Shown here: piece after piece, positions 38,586 through 43,291 of the stretch | Position numbering within the stretch: position 1 is the stretch's first letter | How the letters are laid out: each line of letters opens with the position of its first letter | Assembly: GCA_002887195.1 (NCBI GenBank) | Contig: PJAB01000098.1 | Span: 1 to 43,291, forward strand | DNA: 43,291 bases | Direction of reading: 5' to 3' | From: Chrysochromulina parva | Lineage: Eukaryota > Haptophyta > Prymnesiales > Chrysochromulinaceae | Notes under the pieces: generated by a model | What the model was told of the DNA's origin: nothing | The model's database searches: none | The model's input: only the letters and a program-made list of their open reading frames with translations | Translations under genes and position numbers: made by a program

Positions 38586-39653
38586 TCACGGGCCGCCCGA
38601 GTTGCCCAGGCACGAAGCAAGAAGCGTATCGACTTGTGCTGGCAAGGTTCCAACCGGAGCAATACCCATGAGCTCGTTTGCCTGCTGAACAGCTAAAAGT
38701 GCTGGAAGTCCCGTCTCAAGGCCAAGGAATTCGGAGATGCGGTGCAGCTTAGTTGCGAGTGACGCTTCTGACGGTTGGGCTCTGCGGCTAAAGTGTGGCT
38801 GCTTCTGCTGACGATACATCGCCGGCGCCGTCCACGCGGCAGTTGGCGGCCGAAAAGCCGTCGGTGAATCCACCTGATGCCCGCTGGCTGGAGTGCCCCC
38901 TGCCCAGGTCGTATCGGGAGACGGTGCGAGGCGAGCGGTGGACGCGTCGCCCGAATGGGCGGGCGAACCAGAAAGGGTCGGCGAGCCGTCAGCAGAAATT
39001 CCAGCGGCGGCGGGCAGAGCGATTTCAGAGGAAGCCTCCTCGGAGTCTGCTGCGTGTTCCGGTGTAGCTTTCTGATCCGTCGCGAGTTTCGCAGAGGGCC
39101 ATAGCCTGGGAGCAGGTTTCGGGGCCGTACGGTAGTTCGAGGCGGAAGTCAAGTCCACCTCTGCCCACGCGGGATGGGCAAAGTAGCCTCGACGCTGAGC
39201 AGCATAATAGTTTGAGAGCTCTTCGCCCTCCGCGAGGCCACACTTGCGGCATCGCCCGAAGCGCCACGAATGCAGTCCTCCATAGCTGCAGGTGCCGTAC
39301 TCGGACTCCATCGCCGAGTTCGGCCTTTGCTTGAAGGTGGAGGTCTCACCAGGTTCGCGCCTCCAGCCACCAGCAATTCGTAAGGCCGCCTTGTCTGACA
39401 GCCTGTTCAAGCACTTCGGACACTCGTCCTTTCCATGAACGTCTGGCCATCGATAACCGCAGGTGGGGCACTCTTTCCACTTTTTCGAAGGCAAAGGCCG
39501 AGCTGCATTGGATGGAGCGTAGCCGTAGAGTGCAGGGTAGCCGTATGGGCTTTGCCAAAAGTAGTGTGACCATTCGACCTCCATAAAGTCGTTGACAATC
39601 CCATGCCAATCAGGTGGGATTCTGCGTAGACAAGGGCTGAGAGGGCTGTTCAT
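38586..39653 (-). CDS. Zinc-ribbon protein of unknown function
   Basis: A 355-residue protein with two likely zinc-binding clusters. The first is ECPTCGYRWPDVHGKDECPKC (Cys62, 65, 78, 81), a four-Cys ribbon. The second is CSYGGLHSWRFGRCRKCG (Cys122, 135, 138 plus His128), a pattern of the form C-x2-GGxHxWxFGxCxxCG. An aromatic-rich N-terminus (HYFWQSPYGYPALYGYAP) precedes them, and a disordered Ser/Pro/Ala half follows, ending in a predicted helix (SLATKLHRISEFLGLE). There is no signal peptide or TM, so it is probably cytosolic or nuclear; RNA or protein binding is possible but not shown. The ATG at 39653 is used; the frame stays open to 40049, but that extension runs through the foldback repeat at 39958-40022 and is unlikely to be translated. 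Convergent with the PDZ gene. Confidence 0.65.
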   Translation of the reverse strand: MNSPLSPCLRRIPPDWHGIVNDFMEVEWSHYFWQSPYGYPALYGYAPSNAARPLPSKKWKECPTCGYRWPDVHGKDECPKCLNRLSDKAALRIAGGWRREPGETSTFKQRPNSAMESEYGTCSYGGLHSWRFGRCRKCGLAEGEELSNYYAAQRRGYFAHPAWAEVDLTSASNYRTAPKPAPRLWPSAKLATDQKATPEHAADSEEASSEIALPAAAGISADGSPTLSGSPAHSGDASTARLAPSPDTTWAGGTPASGHQVDSPTAFRPPTAAWTAPAMYRQQKQPHFSRRAQPSEASLATKLHRISEFLGLETGLPALLAVQQANELMGIAPVGTLPAQVDTLLASCLGNSGGP

Positions 39654-39957
39654 GCCTAACCGGAACCGGACCGATCGTGTGTGGGCTCGACGAAGAAAGC
39701 GTCGAGTTCCAGCGCAGCGCGCGTGTGCAGGCCGGGTTAGCGACTGGACACGGTGGAGAGTGAAACGGAGGTCCTTTGAACTCGCCCACTTACCGGTGCC
39801 GGAAAATTTTGAGTCGGCCGCGGTTTCGGTCGTCGCGCTGTCTGCGGGTCGTGCGGGTTGTGTGTTGGTGGGTTTGGATGGATGGATAGATGGTTGTGAG
39901 GTTCGTCTGTGTGATCCGTGTGCCCGTGTGCGCCCTTCTGTCCCGTGTCCCTTGTGT

Positions 39958-40022
39958 GTCCCGGCTCCCCCGTCCCCCCCGGTGTCTTTGAACCGTAAAA
40001 AGACACCGGGGGGAGCCGGGAC
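39958..40022. repeat. Foldback element, near-complete inverted repeat
   Basis: The left arm (39958-39989) reads GTCCCGGCTCCCCC, an 8-base insertion, then CCGGTGTCTTT. The right arm (39998-40022) is its reverse complement, AAAGACACCGGGGGGAGCC followed by GGGAC. The loop is only about 8 nt. The right-arm core recurs at 18053-18070 and 42075-42092 and, more diverged, at 14859-14905. Confidence 0.8.
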
Positions 40023-40228
40023 GCAGAGATCTCGAACGCTCACAACCAACCCGACCCAGTCATGCAGTTAACGGTATAGCGATTGTACCGGTTACCGGTT
40101 CGTGATTCATCAGGATACTTCAGGGGATACTTCATACTTTAACAGGAAAGTGAATCGCACAGCACGCACGACGCAGGCGCTGGCGGAACATAGCAACAGC
40201 CCAACAGGATACGAACCTCGAACGCGTC

Positions 40229-40246
40229 ACGATAAACGTTTATCGT
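40229..40246. repeat. 18-bp perfect palindrome
   Basis: ACGATAAACGTTTATCGT equals its own reverse complement. It stands out as AT-rich against GC-rich surroundings, about 105 bp past the EF-hand stop codon. It could be a dyad binding site or part of a terminator/3' processing region. Confidence 0.75.
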
Positions 40247-40350
40247 ATGGTTTATCAGTAAAGTACTCGAGATGTACTAGCAGACTCCTCTCATCCGCAG
40301 GCCTCCCATCCGCGTCCCACTGTCCTACTTCTTTCCCGTGTCCGCCGTCG

Positions 40351-42009
40351 TCACTTCTCGTCACTTTCACCACTTCTCAATGTGATTGTAGATTGAGTCC
40401 CGGGATGATGCAGCGGCGGTGCCCGCACAGTCTTGGGGCGTACGTATGGGACTCTCACTGGCAAGCTTGGCCCGCTCTCTGTCGAGCGTGGTGGCAGCAT
40501 TGTTGGTACGTGCTCTGGAATGACTATTGCTCGCACCGGTGGAGGCATGAGTATCGTGCGCTGCCGTGCAGGTGTGCCGCCGACCATGTTCCTAGGAGAA
40601 CGAAGCTTCATGTTGCCACTCGCATCTACAGCGAGACGTGGCAGAAGTGAGCTGCGCGGCGTCGTGGCTACTTGCCTCAGGTTGCCCAGCCTGTCGCAGG
40701 CCGCATCGCGCATGGACCCACGCACCACGCGGGTGAACTCTTCGAGGGATATATCCCCCGAATGGTCAACGTCCATGAGATTAAAAAAGGAGTCGACTAC
40801 CTTGGGATTCGCGAGACCAAGCTCGGCCATTGATTGTCGGAGCTCCTGTAGGCTCATGCGCCCGCTGCCATCAATATCCCATCTATTGAAGAGCGCAGTG
40901 AGCGTCGACCAGTTGGCAGCAAGGCCATCAGCGAGCTGCGAGATAAAGTCGTGGTCTGGCGAAAGCTTGATGTTTTTTATCACACTCGCTGAGCGCTGTT
41001 CAGCCGAGAGCGACTCCATCTTTTCCCGCTTGACCAAATTCTCTTTTTTCAGTTCAACCACTTGCGGAGGTTTGAGTCCTTGGATGGTTTTGCGGAGGTC
41101 GTGGTATGCTATCGTGTTGACTGCGCTCTTCTTGCTTCCATGCTTCATAGACTCGAAGACAAAGTCAATGTCGGCGAGCATCTGTTTCTCATCCATGTCA
41201 CCCTTCCTATTCAACCAGGTCGAAGGGTCAATTTCAATCGCGTAGATTGCGTCGCGGAATTCCTGTTTGGAGACCTCTCCATCGCCATTGACGTCCCAGG
41301 ATCTAAAGAGGTCCATAACTCGCGCCGACTGCAAACGCAGGCTTTCGCGGATGCGATCGCATCGCGCTTTCTGCTGCTCCGGGATGCCCCAATTGAAGTC
41401 AATTTTCTGAAGATGACTGAGGTCAATCTTGACAAACGCATTCTTGCTCTCCTGCCGATCGTAAATGGCCCTTAGCCTTTGGAGTGGACGGTTGCGCCTC
41501 ATCGACTCGAATTCGAGGCGTACCCGGAGGTCCCGCAAGTCGAGCTCTCCGCCCAAATCGATGTCGAATGCATCGAAGACACGGTCGATGAGATCATCGT
41601 CAGCCTCGAAACCGTAGTGCCGAATCACTTTTCTGAATTCCGCCTTGTCCACAAACCCGCCGCCATCTTCATCCCACTCTAAGAATAATTCCTCGACGTC
41701 CGCCGCTGAGCGCGTGAACGCATCCTTGAGTGCCGCAACTATGAACTCAAATTTGTCGAGCGTGCCGCCTCCATCGATATCAATCTCTTTGAAACGCTCC
41801 ATGAGAGCTTCTTCAGAGTGCACTCCCATCTCTCGCTCACGGATCATCCTTGAAAACTCCCGGAAGTCGAGTTGCTTGTCACGATTTGAATCCAGCGAAT
41901 CGAACTCCATGACGGCCTGGCGCATCGCGAGGGCAAACTCTTTGGTGGCGGCCTTACGCGCCGCGATGGCCTCCGGGGACATGTCGCGCCTCTTCTTTGG
42001 CGGCGGCAT
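40351..42009 (-). CDS. Multi-EF-hand calcium-binding protein
   Basis: A 552-residue protein with seven EF-hand loops: DSNRDKQLDFRE (40-51), DIDGGGTLDKFE (77-88), DEDGGGFVDKAE (113-124), DIDLGGELDLRD (149-160, Asp instead of Glu at position 12), DVNGDGEVSKQE (239-250), DIDGSGRMSLQE (378-389) and DVDHSGDISLEE (413-424). Six have canonical ligands at positions 1, 3, 5 and 12. The spacing groups as 4 + 1 + 2, with charged helical linkers between. The C-terminal 120 residues are a basic, Pro/Ser-rich disordered tail. There is no kinase, TM or signal sequence, so it is a calcium sensor or buffer in the cytosol or flagellum/cytoskeleton. The ATG at 42009 opens with a basic MPPPKKRRD. The gene is divergent from the Pro-rich gene at 42464. 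Confident family call; partner unknown. Confidence 0.93.
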   Translation of the reverse strand: MPPPKKRRDMSPEAIAARKAATKEFALAMRQAVMEFDSLDSNRDKQLDFREFSRMIREREMGVHSEEALMERFKEIDIDGGGTLDKFEFIVAALKDAFTRSAADVEELFLEWDEDGGGFVDKAEFRKVIRHYGFEADDDLIDRVFDAFDIDLGGELDLRDLRVRLEFESMRRNRPLQRLRAIYDRQESKNAFVKIDLSHLQKIDFNWGIPEQQKARCDRIRESLRLQSARVMDLFRSWDVNGDGEVSKQEFRDAIYAIEIDPSTWLNRKGDMDEKQMLADIDFVFESMKHGSKKSAVNTIAYHDLRKTIQGLKPPQVVELKKENLVKREKMESLSAEQRSASVIKNIKLSPDHDFISQLADGLAANWSTLTALFNRWDIDGSGRMSLQELRQSMAELGLANPKVVDSFFNLMDVDHSGDISLEEFTRVVRGSMRDAACDRLGNLRQVATTPRSSLLPRLAVDASGNMKLRSPRNMVGGTPARQRTILMPPPVRAIVIPEHVPTMLPPRSTESGPSLPVRVPYVRPKTVRAPPLHHPGTQSTITLRSGESDEK

Positions 42010-42068
42010 TCGTACCCTGAACTGTTACAGCTCAGGAGAACGGTTCTTCCCCGTTTTGCAACTAGTAC

Positions 42069-42118
42069 CGATAAAAAGACACCTGGGGAGCCGGTACCGG
42101 TACTGTACCGGTACCGAT
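42069..42118. repeat. Dispersed core element with ACCGGTAC flank
   Basis: ACCGATAAAAAGACACCTGG then GGAGCC and GGTACCGGTACTGTACCGG. The AAAAGACACCxGGGGAGCC core matches the elements at 18036-18085 and 39958-40022, and the ACCGGTAC words match the terminal repeats of the 18 kb copy. It lies about 60-110 bp upstream of the EF-hand start codon. Confidence 0.65.
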
Positions 42119-42285
42119 AGACTTTCCTCCTTTCCACGCACCGGAACCGTAACGGTTACTTTGGCGGTGCGCGGCTGCGCGCTCGCGCCCCGCGTACAGT
42201 ACGCAGTACCGTATCGATCCAATTTTTTTACGCGGCGAGGGGGCATGCGGCGCTGCGGCGGCGGTGGCGGGCTGGCGGCGCCGGA

Positions 42286-42349
42286 CGTACGATTTTCGTA
42301 CGGGGCCCCAAGGCCGCCGGGCGTACGATTTTCGTACCGGGCCCCAAGG
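42286..42349. repeat. Tandem palindromic GTACGATTTTCGTAC units
   Basis: Copy 1 starts at 42286 and copy 2 at 42322, a 36-bp period. Each has the near-perfect dyad CGTACGA-TTT-TCGTACG/C followed by GGGCCCCAAGG. Two phased identical dyads in a divergent promoter look like a paired binding site, but this is inference. Confidence 0.75.
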
Positions 42350-42463
42350 GCCCCAACCGCCCCCCTGTGCCGCCTGACGCAAGACACCATTCTCTTTCCC
42401 ACACGCTGTGTCGGCCGATGGGCGGCAGCAACTGCGCCTGAGTCCCAGGGACTGTTTCCGAAC

Positions 42464-43291
42464 ATGAAGTCGAGTTTAACCGCGGTGCTTCTGTGCGTCG
42501 CGTATACGGAGGCTGCTGCCACCATCAGCACCGTAGACGTTGTGTTGGCACCCTCGCCACCACCGCCCTCGCCCTCGCCGCCGCCGCCGCCGCGCTCACC
42601 CTCGCCAACACCGCCCTCGCCGTCTCCGCCGCCGCCCTCACGAAGACCGCCGCCCTCACGAAGACCGCCGCCGCCCTCATCCTCAGGCCTTCGGCGCCTT
42701 CAGACCACAGGCGGACCGCGCTCACCCTCGCCACCACCGCCATCTCTGTCTCCGCCGCCCCCCTCGCCACCACCGCCATCGCCGTCTCCGCCGCCGCCCT
42801 CGCCTCTCTCGGACCCGTCGGCATCGCCGTCGCCCGACGCTTCTCCATCCCCATCTCCCGACGCATCGCCCTCGCCCTCGCCCGACGCATCTCCATCCCC
42901 ATCTCCCGACGCATCGCCCTCACCCTCACCCGAGGCTTCGCCCTCGCCCTCGCCTACCGCATCGCCCTCGCCCTCGCCCGACTCATCTCCGTCCCCATCG
43001 CCCGATGCATGCACGTGCCCATCCCCGTCGCCCGATGCATCCCCCTCGCCGTCCCCCGACGCATACCCCCCCGACACGCCACCGGTACCTTCACTGCCCC
43101 CACCCTCAACGCCGCCATCTTCTTCTCCCCCGCCGCCGCCGCGCTCACCCTCGCCACCACCGCCCTCGCCCTCGCCGCCGCCGCCGCCCTCACCCTCGCC
43201 ACCACCGCCCTCGCCCTCGCCGCCGCCGCCGCGCTCACCCTCGCCACCACCGCCCTCGCCCTCGCCGCCGCCGCCGCGCTCACCCTCGCCA
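42464..43291 (+). CDS. Secreted Pro-rich (pherophorin-like) protein, 3' partial
   Basis: The frame from the ATG at 42464 stays open for all 276 codons to the window edge, so the C-terminus is missing. It starts with a signal peptide (MKSSLTAVLLCVAYTEAAAT), then [20 protein letters not shown] and long SPPPP/SPSP runs, with a repeated SPSPDA unit from about 42820 to 43070 (SPSPSPDASPSPSPEASPSP and variants). This is the composition of hydroxyproline-rich wall or matrix glycoproteins, with Ser/Hyp-type glycosylation expected. The SPSPDA unit is shared with the linker of the Cys-rich gene at 9391. No folded domain is visible in the part present. The codons of the repeats are highly similar, so length polymorphism is likely. 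Confidence 0.78.
   Translation, partial: MKSSLTAVLLCVAYTEAAATISTVDVVLAPSPPPPSPSPPPPPRSPSPTPPSPSPPPPSRRPPPSRRPPPPSSSGLRRLQTTGGPRSPSPPPPSLSPPPPSPPPPSPSPPPPSPLSDPSASPSPDASPSPSPDASPSPSPDASPSPSPDASPSPSPEASPSPSPTASPSPSPDSSPSPSPDACTCPSPSPDASPSPSPDAYPPDTPPVPSLPPPSTPPSSSPPPPPRSPSPPPPSPSPPPPPSPSPPPPSPSPPPPRSPSPPPPSPSPPPPRSPSP

Larger units (their letters stand above)
39654..40350. other. Intergenic region with foldback and palindrome
   Basis: About 700 bp between two leftward genes. It should contain the promoter of the zinc-ribbon gene and the 3' UTR of the EF-hand gene. It holds the foldback element at 39958-40022, paired ACCGGTTACCGG words at about 40088-40100 and an 18-bp perfect palindrome at 40229-40246. 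Confidence 0.55.
42010..42463. promoter_or_regulatory. Divergent promoter region with repeats
   Basis: About 450 bp separates the start codons of the EF-hand gene (leftward) and the secreted Pro-rich gene (rightward). It contains a copy of the dispersed core element (42069-42118) and two direct copies of a palindromic unit, CGTACGATTTTCGTAC plus GGGCCCCAAGG, at 42286 and 42322. The rest is GC-rich with CGGCGG runs. I could not assign a TATA box. Confidence 0.5.

Noticed and set aside
39654..40049. N-terminal extension of the zinc-ribbon protein
   Set aside because: It reads through the foldback element and lacks similarity to the rest of the protein.

Overview
The window looks like nuclear DNA of a GC-rich eukaryotic alga with a secondary plastid, most likely a haptophyte related to Emiliania/Prymnesium. 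The evidence is mixed. The genes are very long and almost intron-free, and each has its own flanks, with no operons. One short GT-AG intron can be placed exactly by reading-frame logic. There are pherophorin-type SPPPP hydroxyproline-rich proteins and Cys-rich secreted proteins with a DGICDDGGPG-type motif. There is also a single-chain LCB2-LCB1 serine palmitoyltransferase, an arrangement known from E. huxleyi and its coccolithoviruses. A pelagophyte or another GC-rich chromist cannot be excluded by reading alone. I see no rRNA, tRNA, CRISPR array or viral gene.

Layout, left to right: an OCIA-domain-like protein (+, 294-1091); a giant Dispatched/Patched-like RND permease (-, 9067-1789, two exons joined by an 82-nt intron); a divergently transcribed secreted TNFR-like Cys-rich protein (+, 9391-12366); a convergent SVOP-like MFS transporter (-, 14767-12959); a SLC35A-type nucleotide-sugar transporter with a plastid-like presequence (+, 15063-16364); a single-pass protein of unknown function (+, 16639-17493); 1.65 kb of repeat-bearing intergenic DNA; a PqiA-like membrane protein with a large luminal domain (+, 19147-22326); an LCB2-LCB1-sphingosine-phosphate-phosphatase-like fusion (+, 22616-27085); a Gly-rich presequence-bearing protein (+, 27727-29205); a 2724-residue PDZ/HRGP/two-TM protein (+, 29569-37743); a zinc-ribbon protein (-, 39653-38586); a seven-EF-hand protein (-, 42009-40351); and the start of a secreted Pro-rich protein that runs off the right edge (+, 42464-43291).

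No single pathway unites the window, but three neighbours handle lipid or membrane traffic: the RND permease, the PqiA-like protein and the sphingolipid fusion enzyme. Three others are surface or wall proteins: the TNFR-like protein, the PDZ/HRGP protein and the Pro-rich protein at the right edge.

The most striking item is the sphingolipid fusion. Complete LCB2 and LCB1 halves are followed by a third, polytopic module built like a sphingosine-1-phosphate phosphatase, in which both catalytic histidines are replaced (Tyr and Ser). It therefore looks like a tethered pseudophosphatase. Other points worth checking are a tandem two-TM repeat array inserted between the two halves of the RND permease, and a small dispersed foldback element (core AAAGACACCGGGGGGAGCC) found four times between genes.
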